From: UBA6022 sp038319685
GTDB taxonomy: Bacteria > Patescibacteriota > Saccharimonadia > Saccharimonadales > Saccharimonadaceae
Assembly (NCBI GenBank): GCA_038319685.1
Contig: JBBQDN010000005.1
Coordinates: 36,671-100,670, forward strand
DNA: 64,000 nt
Reading direction: 5' to 3'
The notes under the pieces were generated by a model. It saw only the letters and a list, made by a program, of their open reading frames with translations, was not told the origin of the DNA and did no database searches. Each line of letters starts with the position of its first letter. Position 1 is the stretch's first letter. This document shows, one piece after another, positions 57,968-64,000 of the stretch. A program made the translations under genes and the position numbers.

Positions 57968-58402
57968 ATGGGTGAAGAACTAATCGCAACGTATGATATC
58001 AGGGGAACAGAGGCAACCGGGCTAACTGTTGAGTGTGTCTGGAATGTTGGCAAAGCCGTGGCAGACTGGCTGTCTGCGACAGGTCCTGTTGCGATAGTAT
58101 ATATCGATGATAAAACCGAGCTCGCCAAGGCTGCCATCGAAGGTTTGCGCCTGCAGGGACGTGACGTGATCGACGCCGGACGTGGGGATAAAACAGTCGC
58201 TGTTAATGTGATCGCCACAAAGAATCTGGCCGGAGCAATTGTTATAGGTTATGATTCGATTGAACGTATGACGACCATCGAACTTTACCAGGACCAGGCT
58301 AAGCTGATTGACAGTAGTTCGGGGCTCGAAGAAATTCGTCAACTTGTCGAAGCGGGTAATTTTGTCCCAGCAGTGCTGAGGGGTGTATTGCTGCCGGTAT
58401 AA
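57968..58402 (+). CDS. Orphan phosphohexomutase domain I-like protein
   Basis: A 144-residue protein matching only the first domain of phosphomannomutase/phosphoglucomutase: ATYDIRGTEATGLTVECVWN (about 7-26) corresponds to the YDIRG start, then VGKAVADWLSATGPVAIVYID and VNVIATKNLAGAIVIGYDS. The catalytic Ser loop (S-H-N-P type) is replaced by GYDSIERM, and domains II-IV are missing, so it is unlikely to be a mutase. TGG-TATAAT (57955-57960) ends 7 nt before the ATG. It precedes groESL. Confidence 0.6.
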   Translation: MGEELIATYDIRGTEATGLTVECVWNVGKAVADWLSATGPVAIVYIDDKTELAKAAIEGLRLQGRDVIDAGRGDKTVAVNVIATKNLAGAIVIGYDSIERMTTIELYQDQAKLIDSSSGLEEIRQLVEAGNFVPAVLRGVLLPV

Positions 58403-58422
58403 CAGGGTATTATTGTTGTGAA

Positions 58423-58449
58423 TTAGCACTCGCGCCTTGCAAGTGCTAA
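58423..58449. promoter_or_regulatory. CIRCE element (HrcA operator)
   Basis: TTAGCACTC-N9-AAGTGCTAA; consensus TTAGCACTC-N9-GAGTGCTAA, one mismatch. Overlaps the groES -35 (58437-58442). A T7 run follows, so the same stem could end transcripts from the upstream gene. hrcA is not in the window. Confidence 0.95.
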
Positions 58450-58465
58450 TTTTTTTACATATAAT
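58437..58465 (+). promoter_or_regulatory. groESL promoter
   Basis: -35 TTGCAA (58437-58442), a 17-nt spacer, -10 TATAAT (58460-58465). The -35 lies inside CIRCE, so bound HrcA would exclude RNA polymerase. Confidence 0.78.
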
Positions 58466-58496
58466 TATGACATACAGTTAATTTATGGAGGAACAC

Positions 58497-58769
58497 ATGA
58501 AAACACCCATTACCCCTCTTGCGGATAGAGTTGTTGCGCAGCGACAAGTTGCCAGCACGCAAACTGCTAGTGGCCTATATTTACCAGACAATGCCAAAGA
58601 AAAACCGGTTATTGCAACTGTTATTGCGATTGGACCTGATGTTAAATATCTAAAGAAAAACGACCAGATTGTGTACAAAGAATACACAACGACCGAGCTA
58701 AAGATTAACGGAACAGAGTACCTTATTGTCAAAGAAGAAGACGTCCTCGCGACGGTAACAGGAGAATAA
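58497..58769 (+). CDS. groES: Co-chaperonin GroES
   Basis: A 90-residue Cpn10 ring subunit that caps GroEL. Start 58497, GGAGG upstream. TPLADRVVAQRQVASTQTAS (about 5-24), mobile loop SGLYLPDNAKEKP (about 24-36), IAIGPDVKYLKKNDQIVYKE and YLIVKEEDVLATV at the end match the family. Four nt before groEL. Confidence 0.96.
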   Translation: MKTPITPLADRVVAQRQVASTQTASGLYLPDNAKEKPVIATVIAIGPDVKYLKKNDQIVYKEYTTTELKINGTEYLIVKEEDVLATVTGE

Positions 58770-58773
58770 TACG

Positions 58774-60408
58774 ATGGCTAAAAGAGTTTTTTATGATGAC
58801 GATGCCCGTGCCCGCGTACTGGGCGGAGCAAAAGCACTGTATGATGCAGTTAAGGTAACCTACGGGCCAAAGGGTCATAATGTCGTAATCGCCAAAGGCT
58901 ACGGTGGCCCAACGGTGACACATGACGGCGTGACGGTTGCAGAATCGATCGATTTACCCGAAATTGACGACGAAACACTGGGCTATAAAGTCGGCGCTGA
59001 GCTTATTAAACAGGCAGCCAGCAAATTAAACAAAGTTGCCGGTGATGGAACAACAACCGTTACGGTTTTGACCTACCATATCCTCAAAGAAGCGAATCGC
59101 TTGATTGCCGCAGGCCACAATCCCCAAGAACTACGTCGAGGTATTGAATCGGCAGGCAGTGAAGTGGTCAAAGCGCTCGACAAATTAAGTGAAAGCGTCG
59201 AAGGCAAAAATGACCGCGTGGCAGAAGTTGCAACCATCAGTGCCGGTGACGAAACGATTGGCAAGCTGATTGCTGATGTGATCCAAAAAGTCGGCAAAGA
59301 AGGTGTGGTGACCGTCGAAGCTAGTCAAGGTCTCGAGCTCGAAGCCGAAGTTGTCGAAGGGTTTTCACTTGATCGTGGGTTTGTCAGCCAGTTCTTTGTG
59401 ACTGACGCCGCTCGCCAGGAAGCCGTCTATGAAAAACCAGCCATCGTTATTACGGATAAAAAAATCAGTAGTGTGGCGGAATTCTTGCCTATGCTCGAAA
59501 AACTAGCTGCAGCTGGTAAAAAAGACGTCGTGCTTATCGCCGACGAAGTCGAAGGCGAAGCACTGAGCATCCTCGTTCTCAACAAATTAAAGGGTGTGTT
59601 CAATACTGTTGCGGTCAAAGCACCTGCATTTGGCGACCGACGTAAAGAAGTTTTACAAGATATCGCAACACTGACTGGTGCGACCGTCGTCAGTGAAGAT
59701 CAGGCCTTGTCATTTGAAACGGTCGGACTCGAAGTCGTTGGATCGGCGCGTAAAGTTATTGTTGGCAAAGACGAAACCACGATTATCGAAGGTGCCGGTA
59801 AACCAGCAACTGTTAAAGCCAGAATTACTCAGATTGTCGCGCAGGCTGATAATGCAACTAGTAACTACGACAAAGAACAATACCAAAAACGGGCCGCGGC
59901 CCTTAGTGGCAAGGTTGCCGTCATTAAAGTTGGTGGTGCGACCGAAACTGAAATTGACGAAAAGAAATTCCGCGTCGATGATGCGGTCGCTGCAACCAAA
60001 GCAGCACTGGCTGAAGGTATTGTGGCCGGTGGTGGGGTGACGCTTGTGAACCTTGCGGCGACAATAAAAATCGCAGGCAGTGATAGTGTGAGTGCCGGTC
60101 GACAAATCCTCAAAAGTGCATTGCGCCAGCCATTCCTGCAGATTACGGCAAACGCCGGACTGAATAGCGAAGCACTGCTCGCGCAGGTCGAAGCAGGCAA
60201 GCCTGGGTTTGGTATTGATGTTAATACACCTGAAAAGGGACTGATCGATGTCAAAAAAGCTGGCGTTATCGATCCAGCTCGTGTGACCAAAGAAGCAGTC
60301 CAAAATGCCGTGTCTATCGCGTCGACTGCGGCCACGATGGGTGCGCTGGTTGTTGATATTCCTGAGCATGAAGCCTCAGCGCCAGGTGGCGGTGGCATGG
60401 GCTACTAG
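58774..60408 (+). CDS. groEL: Chaperonin GroEL
   Basis: A 544-residue Cpn60. Nucleotide motifs TYGPKGHNVVIAKGYGGP (about 29-46) and AGDGTTTVTVLTYHIL (about 88-103), the apical domain with YEKPAIVITDKKISSVAEFL, the signature AALAEGIVAGGGVTLVNLAA (about 407-426), and a short GGGGMGY tail with fewer GGM repeats than E. coli. Folds proteins with GroES in the cytoplasm. Under CIRCE control. Confidence 0.98.
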   Translation: MAKRVFYDDDARARVLGGAKALYDAVKVTYGPKGHNVVIAKGYGGPTVTHDGVTVAESIDLPEIDDETLGYKVGAELIKQAASKLNKVAGDGTTTVTVLTYHILKEANRLIAAGHNPQELRRGIESAGSEVVKALDKLSESVEGKNDRVAEVATISAGDETIGKLIADVIQKVGKEGVVTVEASQGLELEAEVVEGFSLDRGFVSQFFVTDAARQEAVYEKPAIVITDKKISSVAEFLPMLEKLAAAGKKDVVLIADEVEGEALSILVLNKLKGVFNTVAVKAPAFGDRRKEVLQDIATLTGATVVSEDQALSFETVGLEVVGSARKVIVGKDETTIIEGAGKPATVKARITQIVAQADNATSNYDKEQYQKRAAALSGKVAVIKVGGATETEIDEKKFRVDDAVAATKAALAEGIVAGGGVTLVNLAATIKIAGSDSVSAGRQILKSALRQPFLQITANAGLNSEALLAQVEAGKPGFGIDVNTPEKGLIDVKKAGVIDPARVTKEAVQNAVSIASTAATMGALVVDIPEHEASAPGGGGMGY

Positions 60409-60463
60409 AACAGTCCACCGGTTTTTAGTAGAGCCGAGCTGGCCGTAATTTGAATAGCAGTAC

Positions 60464-60499
60464 TTGACATATAGACAATTATGTATTAGAATACATAAT
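60464..60499 (+). promoter_or_regulatory. Sigma-factor gene promoter with palindrome around the -10
   Basis: -35 TTGACA (60464-60469), a 17-nt spacer, -10 TAGAAT (60487-60492). ATTATGTAT (60478-60486) and ATACATAAT (60491-60499) form a perfect 9-bp inverted repeat around TAGA. The ATG follows at 60501, so the message is nearly leaderless. Confidence 0.75.
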
Positions 60500-60500
60500 A

Positions 60501-61388
60501 ATGATTAAAAATGAAAATATCTCAGATATTGATACAACTCCTTACGATACAACTGCTGACATGGCGCTTTGTCGTCGGGTCGTTGAAGGTGATCCTGCAG
60601 CCGGGGATGAATTTTACCATCGCTATCACAAACTGGTACGGCACCTTGCAAGGAGGGCACTTCCCGGGACTAATGGTGGCGTTGTTGACGGTGAGGATCT
60701 TGTTCAAGCAGGTTTAGTATACATGATTAGTCAAGCAGGTACCTACAGGGGCGATAAAGGTGTACCTTTCCATACCTATGCGGCATTCTATATGCCCCAG
60801 CGGCTTAAAGATGTTGTTGATGGTCAATACGGTATACATATTCCGCAAGATATCCAAGGTATTATCAGTAGGATCAATGTGATAGATACTGCTCGTATGA
60901 GTCGAGGGCAACACTATATGACTGATGAGGAAATTTCTACTGAATTTAATATTCCACTTGGCCCTCCAGACGACCAGAAAATAACGGTCGGTGCTCTCCG
61001 CCAGACGTTTCTTCTGACAAGGCACATGGGGTCACTCGATTCGTCGGGCTACAGTGGGCACGACGCCGACGATTCTCCGGGGAATCAATATGTAATGGAT
61101 GAACGGACTTCTCTGACGCCAATTCATGGAGAATCTATGAATTTACCGGAGCACAAGGCCGAGATGTCTGCAATGAGGGGTGCTATAGCGAGTGCAGTTG
61201 GCAATCTCGTTAATGAGGACGAGAGACGTGTTATACGAATGCGATTTGGCTTTGATGGTAATGAACCAATGAGTTTTAGGGAGATAGGCGTAGCTCTTGG
61301 TGTGACGAGCGAGAGTGCACGTCTAATCGAGTCTAGGGCCAGGTATAACCTTCTTCGAGACCCTATTCTAGATGGCCTACAAAGTTAG
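60501..61388 (+). CDS. Sigma-70 family RNA polymerase sigma factor
   Basis: A 295-residue sigma factor. Region 2 at about 35-115: HRYHKLVRHLARRA, DGEDLVQAGLVYMISQAGTY (2.2), then FHTYAAFYMPQRLKDVVDGQ (2.3/2.4). A region 3-like part around 125-165. Region 4 at about 235-290: LVNEDERRVIRMRFGFDGNE, then SFREIGVALGVTSESARLIE, the -35 recognition HTH. An acidic insert (about 185-220) is unusual. It is shorter than RpoD and has no region 1.1, so it is an alternative sigma. The operator-like palindrome suggests strict control. Confidence 0.88.
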   Translation: MIKNENISDIDTTPYDTTADMALCRRVVEGDPAAGDEFYHRYHKLVRHLARRALPGTNGGVVDGEDLVQAGLVYMISQAGTYRGDKGVPFHTYAAFYMPQRLKDVVDGQYGIHIPQDIQGIISRINVIDTARMSRGQHYMTDEEISTEFNIPLGPPDDQKITVGALRQTFLLTRHMGSLDSSGYSGHDADDSPGNQYVMDERTSLTPIHGESMNLPEHKAEMSAMRGAIASAVGNLVNEDERRVIRMRFGFDGNEPMSFREIGVALGVTSESARLIESRARYNLLRDPILDGLQS

Positions 61389-61439
61389 AAGCTACAGTGT
61401 CTATAGTAACGATTCGTACAATTAAAAAAAACGAATACA

Positions 61440-61467
61440 AAAAACTGCTCCAAAAGGAGCAGTTTTT
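61440..61467. terminator. Bidirectional terminator
   Basis: 12-bp stem (core ACTGCTCC/GGAGCAGT), loop AAAA, A-tract and T-tract on either side. Between the convergent sigma-factor gene and the gene ending at 61489. Confidence 0.9.
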
Positions 61468-61488
61468 GATGGGACTTAAGTGTTTAGA

Positions 61489-61962
61489 CTAGACAGCTGG
61501 CTGAGCGGCACCAGAGAGGTAATCAATTTCTTTGATCACATCTAGTAGTGCCTGTGCGCGACGAGCTTCGTCGGCAATTGCACGGGCTGAGGTGTAGGCT
61601 GACGGAATCAAGGCTTTGTCATCGGTTGAACGAATCAAAAGCAGGTAGGTGTCGAATTTTTCTTCTGGTGAAACGTCGAGTTTATCGACAAGTGGGCGAA
61701 GTTCGTTTAGGGCTTCTTTTTTGATGTCATCAAGCGGATCAGTCGCCACTGAAACGATCGGTTCGGGGATGACTGGAATAATTGGTTCTGCAATTGGATC
61801 GGGCATGACTATAGGTTCCACGGCTGGAAGCGGTGTTTCCTCGAGTTGTAGTCCGCTCGTTCCAAGCGCTGTATCGTCTGATTGTTGACTCACCCCAGCC
61901 AAAACTTTGGCAAGTTCTTGATCGTCACTAATTGATTGTTGTTCTACTGGTTTAATATCCAT
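61489..61962 (-). CDS. Hypothetical acidic soluble protein
   Basis: A 157-residue protein. Residues 1-75 are acidic and Pro/Val/Ile-rich (VEPIVMPDPIAEPIIPVIPE), residues 80-150 helical (PLDDIKKEALNELRPLVDKL; SARAIADEARRAQALLDVIK). No family I can name. Ends at a strong terminator; normal codon use. Confidence 0.6.
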   Translation of the reverse strand: MDIKPVEQQSISDDQELAKVLAGVSQQSDDTALGTSGLQLEETPLPAVEPIVMPDPIAEPIIPVIPEPIVSVATDPLDDIKKEALNELRPLVDKLDVSPEEKFDTYLLLIRSTDDKALIPSAYTSARAIADEARRAQALLDVIKEIDYLSGAAQPAV

Positions 61963-62054
61963 GGCCCACCTCTGACATTAATACTTATGCTTCTTTACTA
62001 AATACTGTATCATAGTAACAGTCGGGCTCGCAAGTAGCTCAGGTGGGAGAAAAT

Positions 62055-63095
62055 ATGTTAGATGATGCAAATGTACTACGATCACGTGACCCAGAAGGGG
62101 CACTTCAGGTAGCAGCTGAACAATATAAACAGGCCAGTTTTCCGATGGAAGTCGTACACGGTGAGAATGACGGGCGGACAATTACCCGTGTTGTCGTGGC
62201 GGGTATGGGTGGATCGGCACTTGCTGCGCTGCTTTTAAAAACGTGGTTAAAAGCTGAACTACGGGTGCCGTTTGAAATCGTCAGGACATATGACTTACCG
62301 GAATATGTTGACTATAACACCCTAGTAATTGTCAGTAGTTATTCGGGTAACACCGAAGAGGCCGTTCACGCGCTCGATGATGCGACTGCTCGTAATGCTC
62401 AGATAGCGATCGTTACTTCTGGTGGGACACTTGAATCTCAGGCAAACGAACGTTCGATCGCAGCGGCTATTACGCCCGCCCATTTACAACCACGCATGGC
62501 AGTTATTTATGGTCTTCGGGCTCTGGTGGCACTCCTGGGTCATTTTGGTGTTATTGGTAACGACCACTTCGGTGAGCTTGCGGATTTAGCTGATTGGCTT
62601 CGTGACGAGTCACAAGAATGGACGAGTGAGGTGACGACGGCGACAAATTATGCCAAGCAACTTGCACTGTTGGCTGTTGGTAAAACTCCTGTGTTTTATG
62701 GCGGTCCACTGACTGCACCGGCGGCATACAAATGGAAGATTAGCTGGAACGAAAACGCCAAAAACTTGGCATTTTGGAATGAGTATCCAGAGTTCAATCA
62801 CAACGAATTTATCGGTTGGACATCACATCCGATCGAAAAACCGTTTGTTATCTTTGATCTACGAAGTCATTTAGAAGATCCCCAAATACTTAAACGATTC
62901 GACATTAGCGATCGACTGCTTAGTGGGCTTCGGCCGAAAGCAAACGTCGTCATGCTAAAAGGTGATACGGTGATTGCGCAGTTACTATGGGCCAGTATCC
63001 TAGCGGATTTTGTGAGTATTTATGTCGCAGTCTTGAACGGTGTTGATCCGACACCAGTGGCGATTATCGAGAAGTTCAAAGCTGAACTCGTGTAG
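62055..63095 (+). CDS. Bifunctional phosphoglucose/phosphomannose isomerase-type SIS protein
   Basis: A 346-residue protein; start 62055, GGGAG 6 nt upstream. SIS domain 1: TRVVVAGMGGSALAALLLKT (about 44-63), then LVIVSSYSGNTEEAVHALDD (about 88-107). Second half: TPVFYGGPLTAPAAYKWKIS, NENAKNLAFWNEYPEFNHNE (about 232-251), with the E-x-x-H catalytic segment of archaeal-type PGI/PMI. It would convert glucose-6-P or mannose-6-P to fructose-6-P, feeding glycolysis and surface sugar precursors. Confidence 0.85.
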   Translation: MLDDANVLRSRDPEGALQVAAEQYKQASFPMEVVHGENDGRTITRVVVAGMGGSALAALLLKTWLKAELRVPFEIVRTYDLPEYVDYNTLVIVSSYSGNTEEAVHALDDATARNAQIAIVTSGGTLESQANERSIAAAITPAHLQPRMAVIYGLRALVALLGHFGVIGNDHFGELADLADWLRDESQEWTSEVTTATNYAKQLALLAVGKTPVFYGGPLTAPAAYKWKISWNENAKNLAFWNEYPEFNHNEFIGWTSHPIEKPFVIFDLRSHLEDPQILKRFDISDRLLSGLRPKANVVMLKGDTVIAQLLWASILADFVSIYVAVLNGVDPTPVAIIEKFKAELV

Positions 63096-63101
63096 ATATC
63101 G

Positions 63102-63683
63102 TTACGTATTGTCGGCGCGGGGACGCCAATATTTCATGACGACAAGTTGCATGCCCAGGAGCACGAGTGCAATACTGGCCAGTACGGCAGTAATCAGCAT
63201 AAAAATGTCATACGGCAGGCTAGAATCCATAGGGTAGCTAAGTGCTGCGATGAGAATAGGCACGATACAGAGTGCCAGTTTGATGTCAGTGATAATACGG
63301 GCGGTGAGCCATTGGCGTTTTTGCGCGGTTAACGGACGGTGGTGGCTAATCACGGGAACAATATAGTTCGACGCGGCCTTGGTTATTTTTTTACCAGTTT
63401 TTCCGATTGTCACTGGAATTTTGATGAGTGCATATATTGTTGCTATAATCACAACGATAGTAATGACAATAACTACCGCTATGAACACACCAGACGGCGG
63501 ACTACTGACAGTTATCTGCTCGACGGGTTTTGCTGGCAGTGCGGTCGGCTGTATGGTTTCTATAAATCGCATAATGTTTGGCAGATAGGGCAATGATGAC
63601 CACAGCCACTGGATAGCGCTCATTGTATAAAAAAGCGAGCCGATAATGCTGACGATGAGGTGTTTTTTGTGAACGTGGGGCAT
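63102..63683 (-). CDS. Four-helix membrane protein, unknown
   Basis: A 193-residue protein with helices at about 8-30, 65-88, 136-150 and 158-183; the loop 90-130 is basic (KTGKKITKAASNYIVPV; HHRPLTAQKRQWLTARI). The third helix is preceded by ARIITDIKLALCIVPIL. Convergent with the sugar isomerase gene, 6 nt apart. No family recognised. Confidence 0.6.
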   Translation of the reverse strand: MPHVHKKHLIVSIIGSLFYTMSAIQWLWSSLPYLPNIMRFIETIQPTALPAKPVEQITVSSPPSGVFIAVVIVITIVVIIATIYALIKIPVTIGKTGKKITKAASNYIVPVISHHRPLTAQKRQWLTARIITDIKLALCIVPILIAALSYPMDSSLPYDIFMLITAVLASIALVLLGMQLVVMKYWRPRADNT

Positions 63684-63790
63684 GGGTATAGCATAGCAGG
63701 AATGTCGGTGCTGTAGCTAGCGATACTTGACTATATGGACCGAATATGCTATAATCCATGCAACCGTTGAGACCTGAATTCACCCCCGAA

Positions 63791-64000
63791 TCAGGACACT
63801 CCCTCTAGAATTAATCCTTTCTCTTTTGCGATTTGTAATGAACTCTTGTAGCCGAGGATCTTCCTCGGTTTGTTGTTTATGCGCGCTAGCGCATCAACAA
63901 CATCCGTTTGAGATACTGTAGCAAAGTCAGTACCTTTCGGGAAGTAGCGCCTGAGCATCTTGTTGGCGTTTTCAACGCCACCTTTCTGCCAGGAGCTGTA
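63791..64000 (-). CDS. IS30-family transposase (5' part outside window)
   Basis: The frame is open from the window edge to the TGA at 63791-63793 (about 69 codons). It reads SSWQKGGVENANKMLRRYFP, then KGTDFATVSQTDVVDALARI and NNKPRKILGYKSSLQIAKEK, the DDE-core end of IS30 transposases, with the final catalytic Glu in GGVENANKMLRRYFP. Unlike the remnant at 53605, this one may be intact. Probable IS end near 63770-63800 (TTCACCCCCGAATCAGGACA). Confidence 0.9.
   Translation of the reverse strand, partial: YSSWQKGGVENANKMLRRYFPKGTDFATVSQTDVVDALARINNKPRKILGYKSSLQIAKEKGLILEGVS

Noticed and set aside
59710..60398. Long minus-strand frames in groEL
   Set aside because: Antisense shadows of a highly conserved gene; no start signal, no domains.

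Overview
The window looks like a chromosomal segment of a Patescibacteria (CPR) bacterium, most probably Candidatus Saccharibacteria (TM7). The grounds are a PrgI / TraC-like / VirB4 / giant VirB6 type IV secretion locus next to an array of small VirB2-like pilins, many small secreted or single-pass surface proteins, two FemAB-type transferases, and many genes with no Shine-Dalgarno sequence whose -10 box sits 6-8 nt before the ATG. TGA is used as an ordinary stop (for example at 34734-34736), so this is not one of the recoded CPR lineages. No database search was possible; family names rest on motifs, length and context.

Layout. 1-13.9 kb (minus): a T4SS operon running from a VirB6-like protein through a membrane-anchored protein, a second giant VirB6-like protein, PrgI, a TraC-like protein and the VirB4 ATPase to a membrane-bound NlpC/P60 peptidoglycan hydrolase cut by the window edge. 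14.1-16.5 kb (plus): four VirB2-like pilin genes, one a double-domain fusion; a fifth pilin gene lies at 19.5 kb. 16.6-21 kb: Hsp20, ComF-type phosphoribosyltransferase, two tRNA-Ser, a GT-C-like membrane protein and a Crp/Fnr regulator with a palindromic operator, divergent from a baeRF-like protein. 22-35.8 kb (mostly minus): a surface block with WxL/DUF916-like proteins, PKD-like proteins and a phage-fibre-like cassette accompanied by a methyltransferase and a glycosyltransferase. 35.8-47.3 kb: housekeeping genes (tRNA-Arg, tRNA-Ser, HIT, rlmH, valS, femX-like, tsaD, two Mur ligases). 47.3-57 kb: a scarred accessory region with two copies of a structured non-coding element, a 100-bp duplication, gene remnants, a RAYT transposase between 20-bp inverted repeats, an IS30 remnant and several GC-richer orphan genes. 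57-63.7 kb: an orphan phosphohexomutase domain, CIRCE-groES-groEL, a sigma-70 family factor, and a PGI/PMI-type sugar isomerase. The right edge cuts into an IS30-family transposase.

How the genes fit together. The T4SS core, wall hydrolase and pilins would build an envelope-spanning conjugation- or competence-like machine; ComF fits DNA uptake. The FemAB proteins, Mur ligases, fibres and DUF916/WxL-like proteins shape the wall and surface of what is probably an episymbiont. Regulation can be read in several places: CIRCE over the groES promoter, a Crp-type site centred at -41.5 of its own regulator gene, an XRE gene with an inverted repeat in its leader, a sigma-factor gene with a palindrome around its -10, and a 22-bp palindrome supplying the -35 hexamers of two divergent promoters.

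The strongest candidate for something undescribed is the roughly 170-nt structured RNA-like element at 47.35 and 50.82 kb, in which several helices are kept by compensatory changes between the copies.
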